Shown here: piece after piece, positions 13,653 to 19,973 of the stretch | How the letters are laid out: each line of letters starts with the position of its first letter | How positions within the stretch are numbered: the first letter of the stretch is position 1 | Assembly: GCA_012514865.1 (NCBI GenBank) | Contig: JAAYZO010000632.1 | Location: 1-24,980, forward strand | Direction: 5' to 3' | DNA: 24,980 nucleotides | From: Lentisphaerota bacterium | GTDB taxonomy: Bacteria > Verrucomicrobiota > Lentisphaeria > Oligosphaerales > JAFGRS01 | Position numbers and translations under genes: made by a program | Notes under the pieces: generated by a model | Databases searched by the model: none | What the model was told of the DNA's origin: nothing | The model's input: the letters and a program-made list of their open reading frames with translations, nothing else

Positions 13653-14904
13653 CGAAGACGCCCTCCGGTCTGCCTGTACTGTGCCAGTCGGCAAGGTTCT
13701 GCCAGCGGCCGGCGAGGTCGCGGCCTGGCCACACGACGCACTCCTGGACGTGTCCGATGGTCACGGCCGGCGCCACGAAGACGCGGTTCCCGGCGGCCCG
13801 GAAGGCGCGCCAGAAGTGGATGTCGTCGTCGGTCTTGCCATCGCCCCAGGTGCCATCAGGCGCCGGGGTCGGTAGGAACCACGGGTGGGGCATGGCGGCG
13901 AGCGAGGAAACGCGAATGACGCTCAGCCCGAAATGAGCCGTGCCAACCTCGAAGAGCGGGCCGGCCGCGAGCTCGGCGGCGGTGACGTCGCGCAGGGTGC
14001 CGTCAGGCTCAGGCAGTGGTGTCCAGAGCGGCTTTGGCGCGACGCGGTGCCACTGGTGCGGGCACACGGCCGCGGCCTCGGGGTTGGCGTCGGCGAGGTC
14101 CAGGAGCGCCGCCAGGTCTTCGGGGCTGAAGACGCTGTCGTAGTCCAGCGTCACGATGTACTCGGGCGCATACTCGGCAATGGCGCGGGCCATGCCGGTC
14201 TCCATGCCCTGGCCCCAGAAGGCGCCCATGGCGCGGACCAGCGGAATGCCCAGCGGCGGCAATGCAGAGTAGATGCAGTCGAACGCGGCCATAAAGCCGA
14301 GGCGCGGGGTCGTCCACACAGCCGCGGCGCGGTAGGTCTTGCGGGCCGGCGCGGGCAGGGCCGGCGACGGCGTGACGTCGACGGCGACGGTGGGCATGGT
14401 CGCAGGCTCGGCCGGCGGCACGGTGGCAGCGTCGGCTGGCTTGCGCGCGCTCAGGTTCAGGGACACCGGCAGGGCAGAGCAGTCGGCAAGCACAGGCGCG
14501 AACGGCGCGACGTCGACAAAGCCGGCGGCGGTCAGGAGGGCGCGGAGCTTCCGCTCGGTGAACATCGCGGCATGGACGTCGCGGCCGTCGGTGTGGCCGC
14601 CGAAAAGCCAGCCCTCGACGTTGGCGCCTGGCGCCTGCGTGATGTAGGCGTCCATGATGCAGTCGAAGTCCGGGACCGCCACGCGAAGGCGGCCGCCGGG
14701 CGCAAGGGCGCGGTGCCAGTCCTGCAGGACGGCCAGCGTCGCGCGGTGGGAAAAATGCTCCAGGACGTGGCTGGCGTAGATCTCGGCCAGACTGCCGTCG
14801 GCGACGTCCAGCGGATAGCCGGCGCGCCCGCCCGCGAGGTCCCATGGCTCGTAGCCGGGGAGGTCCCTGCCGCCGCTGCCGATGTTGATCCTGCGCCCGT
14901 CCAT
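13642..14904 (-). CDS. methyltransferase-glycosyltransferase fusion protein
   Basis: The product is 420 aa from an ATG at 14904 with GGAGA 10 nt upstream. Residues 1-150 are a class I SAM-dependent methyltransferase-like domain: I-N-I-G-S-G-G (6-12, nucleotide-binding loop), S-H-V-L-E-H (45-50) and G-G-R-L-R-V-A-V-P-D-F (70-80). This order is typical of sugar or small-molecule methyltransferases of the type-11 group. Residues 155-188 are a Pro/Ala-rich linker. Residues 190-420 look like a GT-A glycosyltransferase: T-L-D-Y-D-S (252-257) supplies the DxD metal motif, T-D-D-D-I-H-F-W (358-365) resembles the acidic acceptor-base site, and a later G-H-V carries a His. No signal or membrane segment, so it is probably cytoplasmic. 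It lies among head genes, so virion glycosylation or modification of a host glycan is possible. The substrate is unknown. Confidence 0.8.
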   Translation of the reverse strand: MDGRRINIGSGGRDLPGYEPWDLAGGRAGYPLDVADGSLAEIYASHVLEHFSHRATLAVLQDWHRALAPGGRLRVAVPDFDCIMDAYITQAPGANVEGWLFGGHTDGRDVHAAMFTERKLRALLTAAGFVDVAPFAPVLADCSALPVSLNLSARKPADAATVPPAEPATMPTVAVDVTPSPALPAPARKTYRAAAVWTTPRLGFMAAFDCIYSALPPLGIPLVRAMGAFWGQGMETGMARAIAEYAPEYIVTLDYDSVFSPEDLAALLDLADANPEAAAVCPHQWHRVAPKPLWTPLPEPDGTLRDVTAAELAAGPLFEVGTAHFGLSVIRVSSLAAMPHPWFLPTPAPDGTWGDGKTDDDIHFWRAFRAAGNRVFVAPAVTIGHVQECVVWPGRDLAGRWQNLADWHSTGRPEGVFGAH

Positions 14905-14943
14905 CGTTGTCCTGTCTCCTCGGTTCTCCGTTTGGTTTAGAAG

Positions 14944-14988
14944 GCCGGGCCCCTGGCGGGAAGAAGGCGAAGGCACCAGGGGCCCGGC
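14944..14988 (-). other. 13-bp GC-rich hairpin between DUF2190 gene and transferase gene
   Basis: The arms GCCGGGCCCCTGG (14944-14956) and CCAGGGGCCCGGC (14976-14988) are perfectly complementary, with a 19-nt loop that is pyrimidine-rich in the minus-strand transcript. It is followed in that transcript by CTTCTAAACC, too short a U-tract for a confident terminator. It may attenuate or stabilise transcripts so the head protein upstream is made in excess of the transferase downstream. This is inference from the sequence. Confidence 0.6.
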
Positions 14989-14994
14989 GCGGTA

Positions 14995-15017
14995 GCGCGG
15001 CGGCGGCAACGCCGCGC
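14995..15017 (-). other. second hairpin, 8-bp stem, downstream of DUF2190 gene
   Basis: GCGCGGCG (14995-15002) pairs perfectly with CGCCGCGC (15010-15017) across a 7-nt loop. It lies between the stop of the DUF2190 gene and the 13-bp hairpin at 14944..14988, so the transcript carries two tandem stems. In 14905..15031 no other feature is seen apart from the ribosome-binding site of the downstream gene. Confidence 0.55.
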
Positions 15018-15031
15018 CGGGGTGACTATGC

Positions 15032-15772
15032 TCAGGCCGTCGCCACGAGACCAAAGGTCTTGACCGCCGCGACGAGCGCGTCCACGGCGACCGACAGGGC
15101 GCGAATCTCGGTCGTGGTCGCCTGCGTGGCGGCCGTAAGACCGCTGGCCGAGATGACCGCCGCCTGGCTCGCCGGGGTGGCTCCGAAGAAGCCGACCAGC
15201 GAGGCCGCGGCGGTGCCGATCTGCGCCTTGCTCTGGAGCGTGATGGCGCCGGAGCCCTTCGGGACGATGGTGATTCCGATGTTCGTGTCGCCGCCGCTGG
15301 CGGTGATGGTCGGCGCGCCGGCCGTGGCCGCGTTGGCCAGCGTGATCTCGTTGACCGCCGACGCCGTCGCGGTGAACTTGACCAGCTCGTTGCCGTTGGT
15401 GTCGGCAATCTGGCTCAGGACCGCGTTGGCGGAGGCACCGGCGTTGAGCAGGACATAGCCGGTGGTGTCGTCGGCGGCGGAGGCCGCGGAGCGGGCCGCG
15501 ACGCCGGCATAGACGCTGGTCGCGGTCGAGGTGAAGCAGGAGTTGCCGGCGTCCCAGTAGACGCGCTGGCCCTGCGTCCACGCCTGGCTGGCGGCCTTGG
15601 TGACCTTGAAGCAGCCGCGGATCTGCAGGGGGCCAACGCCCGTGGTGGCGGCGATGGAGTTGGCGGCGATGCCGACGATCCCGCCGACGACGACCACCTG
15701 GTCAGGGGTGATCGCGTCGCCGGCGTTCGCGTAGGTTGGTAGCTGGCTGTCGCTGTGCTGGTAGGTCTTCAT
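15032..15772 (-). CDS. DUF2190-like head protein fused to a fibre-like C-terminal domain
   Basis: The product is 246 aa. Residues 1-115 match the pattern of the DUF2190 phage family: G-D-A-I-T-P-D-Q-V-V-V-V-G-G-I-V-G-I-A, then T-Q-G-Q-R-V-Y-W-D-A and G-Y-V-L-L-N-A-G. These small beta proteins lie next to capsid genes and are thought to decorate the head. From about residue 120 a different module begins, with N-E-L-V-K-F, G-D-T-N-I-G-I-T-I-V-P-K-G-S-G-A-I and V-G-F-F-G-A-T-P-A-S-Q, which I know from tail fibres and other decoration proteins. A C-terminal helix ends in A-A-V-K-T-F-G-L. The ATG overlaps the stop of a possible 32-codon ORF; only a poorly spaced AGGA precedes it, so coupling may matter. 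Location after the capsid gene supports a decoration role. Confidence 0.75.
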   Translation of the reverse strand: MKTYQHSDSQLPTYANAGDAITPDQVVVVGGIVGIAANSIAATTGVGPLQIRGCFKVTKAASQAWTQGQRVYWDAGNSCFTSTATSVYAGVAARSAASAADDTTGYVLLNAGASANAVLSQIADTNGNELVKFTATASAVNEITLANAATAGAPTITASGGDTNIGITIVPKGSGAITLQSKAQIGTAAASLVGFFGATPASQAAVISASGLTAATQATTTEIRALSVAVDALVAAVKTFGLVATA

Positions 15773-15867
15773 GGTCCTGTTCTGACCCTTTCGTTGTGGT
15801 GTTCCTGCGGTTCCTCTGGTACCCCTGCCGGCTGCTCTTTCGGGCCGGCCGGCAGGGAGTCACTCAT
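15769..15867 (-). CDS. possible 32-aa ORF between capsid and decoration genes
   Basis: An ATG with its first base at 15867 starts 2 bp after the stop of the capsid fusion gene and the frame ends in a TGA that overlaps the ATG of the DUF2190-like gene (ATGA). The peptide is hydrophilic, Pro- and Glu-rich. No ribosome-binding site is visible and a short ORF of this length can arise by chance in GC-rich DNA. The reason to list it is the double coupling and the weak ribosome-binding site of the next gene. The hairpin at 15823..15857 lies inside it. Confidence 0.3.
   Translation of the reverse strand: MSDSLPAGPKEQPAGVPEEPQEHHNERVRTGP
15823..15857 (-). other. 10-bp perfect hairpin between capsid and decoration genes
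   Basis: CCCTGCCGGC (15823-15832) and GCCGGCAGGG (15848-15857) are exactly complementary with a 15-nt loop. It starts 12 bp after the capsid stop codon. No U-tract follows. It may protect the capsid message from 3' decay or act as a partial attenuator. Confidence 0.55.
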
Positions 15868-15869
15868 GC

Positions 15870-17363
15870 TCAGGCATCGGCGCCGGTCGCGTAGGCGGCG
15901 CCGCGATAGTCGGCCACGCCGAATCCGGCGTCACCGACGACCTTGTACTCGACACCCTCAACCGACCAGCCCTGGCGGCTCTCCAGGCGCGGCTCGGCCA
16001 CGCCATCCAGGAGGGCGACCACAACCACGGGCGCGATGGTCGGATTGGCGAACATCCAGATGCCGCCGGCGTTGTAGCCGGTGATGGAGGGGTTCTCGAC
16101 GGAGGGCTCCTCGACGAAGCGCAGGTTGCGGATGAGCCTGTTGGGGGTGCGCGCCTTGTCGACCGTGGACGTGTCGCCGATGGCCTCGGCGATGTTGGCC
16201 GCGTAGGTCGTACCGGCCAGGACGATCTCGGGCTCGAGGTAGATGTCCTCGTCCGCGATGCCCTTCTGCGCGCGGATCTTGCCGCGCAGGGTGTTCAGGG
16301 CGACCTTGGCGTCGTCGATCGAGTCGGGCAGACGGTCGGTCTCCTGGTCATAGTTCGCGTGGTCCGCCGAGAACAGGTTCTTGCCGTCAGCCAAGGCCGG
16401 GTTGCTCAGGAGCTTGGTGACCGCGGCGCGGTTGATGGTGTTGCCCCAGGCGCGCCCTTGCATGAACGGCACCCGGCTGAAGGCGCCGAGGTCGTCGTTG
16501 ATGATCGCCTGGCGGGTGATGGCGAAGATCCGGCCGAACGACTTCGCCGCGATGGTCTCAGCGGTCTCGGAGAGGGAGTGCTGCGGGATCTCGCCGCCCT
16601 CAGGGACTTCAGTCAGGACGTCGAAGCCGCTGAGCTGGGCCAGCGACACCGACTTGAAATCACTCACGGTCTGGATGTAGCACCACTCGCGCCAGGTCTG
16701 CGGGGCGGCGGCGAAGCCGGCCAGCAGGACGCGGTGGCTGGAGGCGCCGAGGATGGTGGCGAAGTCACCGGTGGCGGCCATCGTGCGGCCGTTCAGGACG
16801 CCGGTGAAAGCGGCGCCGACGACGTCGATACGGCGCATGCCGCGCAGCTCGACCTGGCTCGCACCGGAGCGGACCAGGCTCTCGACCGCGAGGTCGAAGA
16901 GCGAGAGGCCGCGGTAGTGGCCGGCGGCCTTGGCCTCGTCGTCGCTCGGCTTGCGGCCGACGGCATCCATGGCGCGGCAGGCGACCGCGGCGGCCATGGC
17001 GGCGCGGGTCTTGTCGCGCTCGTCGGCGGTGATGACCGCGCGGCCGGCGCTCGGGGTGGCGGCCTGTAGGTGCTCCAGGAGACGCCCGCGGGCCTGGTCG
17101 ACGGTGAGGCCATCCTCGACGGCCTTGGCGCGCACGGCCTCAACGCCCTCGATGTGGGCGAAGGGCCGGAAGGCCGCCTCGATCTGGCTGCCGCGCTGGC
17201 TGTCGGCGACCTTCTTCTCGAGGTCGGCCAGGCGCTTGCTGAGCGCGTCCTGGTCGGGGCCGGGATTCTCGGGAGGCGTGGCAGCGCGGCCGGCGTTCTC
17301 GGCCGGAGGTGCCTCGCGGCCTTCGTCGTGGTTCTCGTTGTCGGTCTTGGGCTTCTGGGGCAT
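15870..17363 (-). CDS. possible nested scaffold/capsid product from internal start
   Basis: Inside the protease/capsid fusion, codon 219 is an ATG with AGGAGA 5-6 nt upstream. Translation from it would give 497 aa: the linker, the coiled-coil/helical scaffold-like region and the whole capsid domain, without the protease. This resembles the nested scaffold starts of lambda (C/Nu3) and would let the cell make capsid chains in excess of protease. The ribosome-binding site is visible; use of the start is a prediction. Confidence 0.4.
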   Translation of the reverse strand: MPQKPKTDNENHDEGREAPPAENAGRAATPPENPGPDQDALSKRLADLEKKVADSQRGSQIEAAFRPFAHIEGVEAVRAKAVEDGLTVDQARGRLLEHLQAATPSAGRAVITADERDKTRAAMAAAVACRAMDAVGRKPSDDEAKAAGHYRGLSLFDLAVESLVRSGASQVELRGMRRIDVVGAAFTGVLNGRTMAATGDFATILGASSHRVLLAGFAAAPQTWREWCYIQTVSDFKSVSLAQLSGFDVLTEVPEGGEIPQHSLSETAETIAAKSFGRIFAITRQAIINDDLGAFSRVPFMQGRAWGNTINRAAVTKLLSNPALADGKNLFSADHANYDQETDRLPDSIDDAKVALNTLRGKIRAQKGIADEDIYLEPEIVLAGTTYAANIAEAIGDTSTVDKARTPNRLIRNLRFVEEPSVENPSITGYNAGGIWMFANPTIAPVVVVALLDGVAEPRLESRQGWSVEGVEYKVVGDAGFGVADYRGAAYATGADA

Positions 17364-18017
17364 GGTGGTCTCCTGACTGGGGGCGGGCTTGGTGGTGTCA
17401 GCGGCGGCACGGGTGCCGGCGGCGGGGTCGGCGCCGATGGGGACGACGGAGCTTTCCAGCGGCTCCCAGTCGGTGACCACGTTCAGGCCGCGGTTCGGCC
17501 TGGCCGTGAACGTCTTGCCGTTCACCGAGCCGGACTCGCCGGGCTTGATTCGGGTGGTCGCGTAGACTCGGTAGCCGACAGAACGCTGGTCGAGGTGGCC
17601 CTCGGCGGTCTTGACAAACTCGGGCTCACTCAGAGCCGAGAAAATCTCGCGCCCCAGGAGCTTGCCGCCGTCGATGCGAAGGTCGACGACACTTCCGAGG
17701 ACGTCGCGGGCACTGCCGCGCTGGTGGCTGTCCAGGAGCGGTAGCTTGCCACCGCGGACCGACTTCAGACGGCAGCCGGCCATCGTCAGGATCTCGTCGG
17801 CAATCTCCCAGCGCTCCCAGTCCCATACCTCGACGGGGTCGTCGGTGGCAAGGACAGCCTCGACAGAGCGCGCCTCGCGGTCGATGGTCGTCGGCGCCAG
17901 CGTGACGGCGCGGACCGCCACGGCGTCGCGGGCCATGGCGTCGCGCACGGACTCGGCGGTGGCGGTCTCTGGGTCGATACCGTGACGGTGGCAGAGGTGT
18001 CGGAGGGCGTCGGTCAC
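15870..18017 (-). CDS. prohead protease / major capsid protein fusion
   Basis: The product is 715 aa from a GTG at 18017 that overlaps the portal stop (GTGA), with GGGAG 7 nt upstream. Residues 35-205 are an HK97-type (S78) prohead protease: L-L-D-S-H-Q (His98) and D-Q-R-S-V-G-Y (Ser146) supply the catalytic pair. Residues 205-260 are a disordered Pro/Glu linker, 258-275 a coiled coil, and about 275-385 an Ala/Arg-rich helical region that may serve as scaffold. Residues 400-715 look like a Mu gpT-type major capsid domain, with F-S-A-D-H-A-N-Y and the C-terminal G-I-W-M-F-A-N-P...A-P-V-V-V-V. Such one-chain protease/capsid fusions are a recognised phage type. Autocleavage to release the capsid subunit is expected from the family. 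An internal start is noted separately. Confidence 0.85.
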   Translation of the reverse strand: MTDALRHLCHRHGIDPETATAESVRDAMARDAVAVRAVTLAPTTIDREARSVEAVLATDDPVEVWDWERWEIADEILTMAGCRLKSVRGGKLPLLDSHQRGSARDVLGSVVDLRIDGGKLLGREIFSALSEPEFVKTAEGHLDQRSVGYRVYATTRIKPGESGSVNGKTFTARPNRGLNVVTDWEPLESSVVPIGADPAAGTRAAADTTKPAPSQETTMPQKPKTDNENHDEGREAPPAENAGRAATPPENPGPDQDALSKRLADLEKKVADSQRGSQIEAAFRPFAHIEGVEAVRAKAVEDGLTVDQARGRLLEHLQAATPSAGRAVITADERDKTRAAMAAAVACRAMDAVGRKPSDDEAKAAGHYRGLSLFDLAVESLVRSGASQVELRGMRRIDVVGAAFTGVLNGRTMAATGDFATILGASSHRVLLAGFAAAPQTWREWCYIQTVSDFKSVSLAQLSGFDVLTEVPEGGEIPQHSLSETAETIAAKSFGRIFAITRQAIINDDLGAFSRVPFMQGRAWGNTINRAAVTKLLSNPALADGKNLFSADHANYDQETDRLPDSIDDAKVALNTLRGKIRAQKGIADEDIYLEPEIVLAGTTYAANIAEAIGDTSTVDKARTPNRLIRNLRFVEEPSVENPSITGYNAGGIWMFANPTIAPVVVVALLDGVAEPRLESRQGWSVEGVEYKVVGDAGFGVADYRGAAYATGADA

Positions 18018-19588
18018 TGGTCTGCTCCCGGTTCGGCCGGCGCCGCCGGCTCGGGGTCGAGGTCGAGGGCCTTGGCGATGGCCAGTTGTAGGTCCTTCCG
18101 CGCAAAGCCCTTGATCCGGGAGGCGCCCTCGAGGACCTCAGTCGCGTCGTAGCCGGCCTCGGCGAGCTCCTGGTAGTGATTCGACAGGCCGTTGTCGATG
18201 GCCAGGATTGCCGCCTGGACCTCCTGCACGGGGTTCACGCCACGGCGCCAGCGCGGGCGGGTGAAGGTCGCCGCGTAGGGGTCGGCCTTTGCCGGCGGCG
18301 CCGGGATGTCGCCGACGGCCATGGCGTAGTCGACCCAGTCCTGATGCAGGGGGCGCTCAAGGCCGCGGCAGTACCACGCATGGACAACGTCGACGCGGTC
18401 CTTGAATGCGTTCTCGGTCAGGCGGCCGCCGGCAAAACTGACCTGCGTATAGTCGCCGCTCAGGCGCTCATACGACAGGCCGAAGCCGACACCGATGCCG
18501 CGCAGGCAGAGGCGGCTCAGGGGGTCGAGGTCGCCTGACGGCGACGGCTGGAAGGCCGTTACGCGGCCGGGGCCGACGTTGTGGATCATGCCGGCCTGGA
18601 GAAACTGCCGCTGCGCCCCCGCGGCGGCCGTCTGGCTCTGCCCGAGCGGCGTCGGCAGGCCCGGGACAATGCCCGGGCCGGTGTCCTGGCTCACCAGCAC
18701 GCACAAGGCCGACTGGACCTTGTACTGGATGAGCTTGTACTCGACGATGTCGCGGAGCATGAACAGGCTCTGCACCACCGGCGCCAGCCAGGTAATGCCC
18801 TGGCGCTGACCGGGGCGGTCGACACGGAAGTTATGCAGGACATGCTCGGCGGGCAGGCGGTAGGTCTTGTAGTTGTAACCGTCGTCGGCGATGTGGTAGG
18901 CAACCGCCTCGCCGTCGGCGTCGTACTCGATCCCGCCGACGACCTCATGGCCGGCGACCGGGTGTACCATCACGTCGGTCAGTCGGCTGGTCGGGATGAC
19001 CTCATAGCACAGCGCCGGAGCCGGCCGGAGGCCGCGCAGGCCGCGGACCTTGCGGTTGCGGATGTAGCGGCGGTAGACGAACGCCTGGCCGTCCTGCATG
19101 GTGCTCTTCAGCCAGAGATTCTGACCGTCGAAGAGGTGCATCGCGGGCTTCAGGAATGCCACCTCGGCCCACCGCGCCTTGGCGTCCTCGGCCTCATTGT
19201 TCATGCGGACGGCCGTCGCCTCGTCCCTGCTCCACCGCACCGCCATCTGCGTGCGGATGCCGGCGCCGATGGTCGCGTCGACCATCGACTCGACAGCGCG
19301 GTGGCCGTACTCGGTCGAGGCGACGAGGTAGGCGGCTCGCTCGCGGGCCAGGCGGGCGTCTGAGGCTACCACCACATCGGGCGTGGCGTTGATCCGGCGC
19401 CAGTCGCCGGTCTGCGAGTTGCTTTTTGCGGCGTCCAGATACCAGCGGCTCAGGGCCTGGCCGTACTCCGCCAGGACATCCTCGCGCCAGGCGCGGGCCG
19501 GGCCGGCGAATCCGATAGCACGCAGGGCGCGAGCCAGTGCAGGCGGGCGGAGGTCGGGCGGCTGGGGCTGTGTGGCGTGATCAGTCAT
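18014..19588 (-). CDS. portal protein (lambda GpB family)
   Basis: The product is 524 aa. The ATG at 19588 overlaps the stop of the gpW-like gene (ATGA). The sequence follows the lambda-type portal pattern: an N-terminal helical part, R-A-A-Y-L-V-A-S-T-E-Y-G-H-R-A-V-E-S near residue 85, V-D-A-T-I-G-A-G-I, then a beta wing with C-Y-E-V-I-P-T-S-R-L, H-V-L-H-N-F-R-V-D-R-P-G-Q-R-Q-G-I-T-W-L-A-P, and later D-Y-T-Q-V-S-F-A-G-G-R-L-T-E. These 'dRpgQ.RGvsw' and 'dfs.s.y.s.R' type blocks are hallmark features of the family. The portal forms the dodecameric ring through which the terminase packages DNA. It lies between gpW and the protease/capsid fusion, exactly as W-B-C in lambda. Confidence 0.9.
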   Translation of the reverse strand: MTDHATQPQPPDLRPPALARALRAIGFAGPARAWREDVLAEYGQALSRWYLDAAKSNSQTGDWRRINATPDVVVASDARLARERAAYLVASTEYGHRAVESMVDATIGAGIRTQMAVRWSRDEATAVRMNNEAEDAKARWAEVAFLKPAMHLFDGQNLWLKSTMQDGQAFVYRRYIRNRKVRGLRGLRPAPALCYEVIPTSRLTDVMVHPVAGHEVVGGIEYDADGEAVAYHIADDGYNYKTYRLPAEHVLHNFRVDRPGQRQGITWLAPVVQSLFMLRDIVEYKLIQYKVQSALCVLVSQDTGPGIVPGLPTPLGQSQTAAAGAQRQFLQAGMIHNVGPGRVTAFQPSPSGDLDPLSRLCLRGIGVGFGLSYERLSGDYTQVSFAGGRLTENAFKDRVDVVHAWYCRGLERPLHQDWVDYAMAVGDIPAPPAKADPYAATFTRPRWRRGVNPVQEVQAAILAIDNGLSNHYQELAEAGYDATEVLEGASRIKGFARKDLQLAIAKALDLDPEPAAPAEPGADQ

Positions 19589-19851
19589 TGAGGCCCGTAG
19601 AAAGCGGCAATGCCGCTGGTGGTATAGGTGCCAGAGAGGGCGTCGACCTGGTCCTGCAGCGCGCTCTCCTGCGCCAGGAGCCGGTCGTACTCTTTCGCCA
19701 CCGCGCCGAAGTCCTGGTAGGTGGCGCTCGTCTCGCCGAAGCCCTTCGAGTAGGACTTGTACTTGATGATGTCCGGGTAGACCGCCTCGATCTGGGCGAT
19801 GCGGGCCTGTACCCTGGTCAGTCGCGCCTGCAGTGTGCTGATCTGCGCCAT
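19585..19851 (-). CDS. gpW-like head-tail joining protein
   Basis: The product is 88 aa. It opens with a heptad-like helix (residues 1-22, L-Q-A-R-L-T-R-V-Q-A-R-I), has a Tyr/Lys-rich turn, a second helix (about 50-72) and ends in A-F-Y-G-P-Q. Lambda gpW is 68 aa, with two helices and a C-terminal G-F-Y tail, and is encoded between terminase and portal. The helical layout, C-terminal aromatic-Gly end and position support a gpW-type assignment, although the sequence is longer and identity was not measured. The ribosome-binding region is unusual: the only purine-rich stretch is a GGGGCC repeat 12 nt upstream of the ATG. Its stop overlaps the portal start, so the two are coupled. Confidence 0.7.
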   Translation of the reverse strand: MAQISTLQARLTRVQARIAQIEAVYPDIIKYKSYSKGFGETSATYQDFGAVAKEYDRLLAQESALQDQVDALSGTYTTSGIAAFYGPQ

Positions 19852-19862
19852 GCTGTAGCTGT

Positions 19863-19878
19863 CCCCGGCCCCGGCCCC
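19863..19878 (-). repeat. (GGGGCC)2GGGG tract upstream of gpW-like start
   Basis: On the minus strand GGGGCCGGGGCCGGGG lies 12 nt before the ATG of the gpW-like gene, where a ribosome-binding site is expected. It offers three G4 runs, one short of a standard intramolecular quadruplex. It may weakly act as the Shine-Dalgarno or lower initiation. Confidence 0.5.
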
Positions 19879-19885
19879 GTGCGTG

Positions 19886-19969
19886 GTATGGGTCGACAGA
19901 GACCACTATGCGGAGGCGCGAGGCCAGCCGCTACGGGCGGCGGCGCGAATCCGTCTATGGGCTAGACGG
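19886..19969 (-). repeat. copy B of the three-copy ~80-bp intergenic element
   Basis: The minus strand reads CCGTCTAGCCCATAGACGG (19969-19951), a perfect 7-bp palindrome with a 5-nt loop, then ATTCGCGCC, GTAGCGGC and finally AGTGGTCTCTG. The blocks match copies A and C in order and spacing. This copy heads the gpW-portal-capsid genes, and its palindrome lies just 5 bp from the A-tract of the plus-strand promoter, so the two control regions are back to back. Confidence 0.6.
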
Positions 19970-19973
19970 TATC

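Noticed and set aside
13885..14940. 351-codon plus-strand open frame opposite the transferase fusion
   Set aside because: It is antisense to clear methyltransferase and glycosyltransferase motifs, and its translation is Gly/Arg/Val-rich without domains.
18014..19906. Longer portal reading frame starting upstream of the gpW-like gene
   Set aside because: The extension would overlap the whole gpW-like gene in another frame; the ATGA-coupled start at 19588 gives the expected portal N-terminus.
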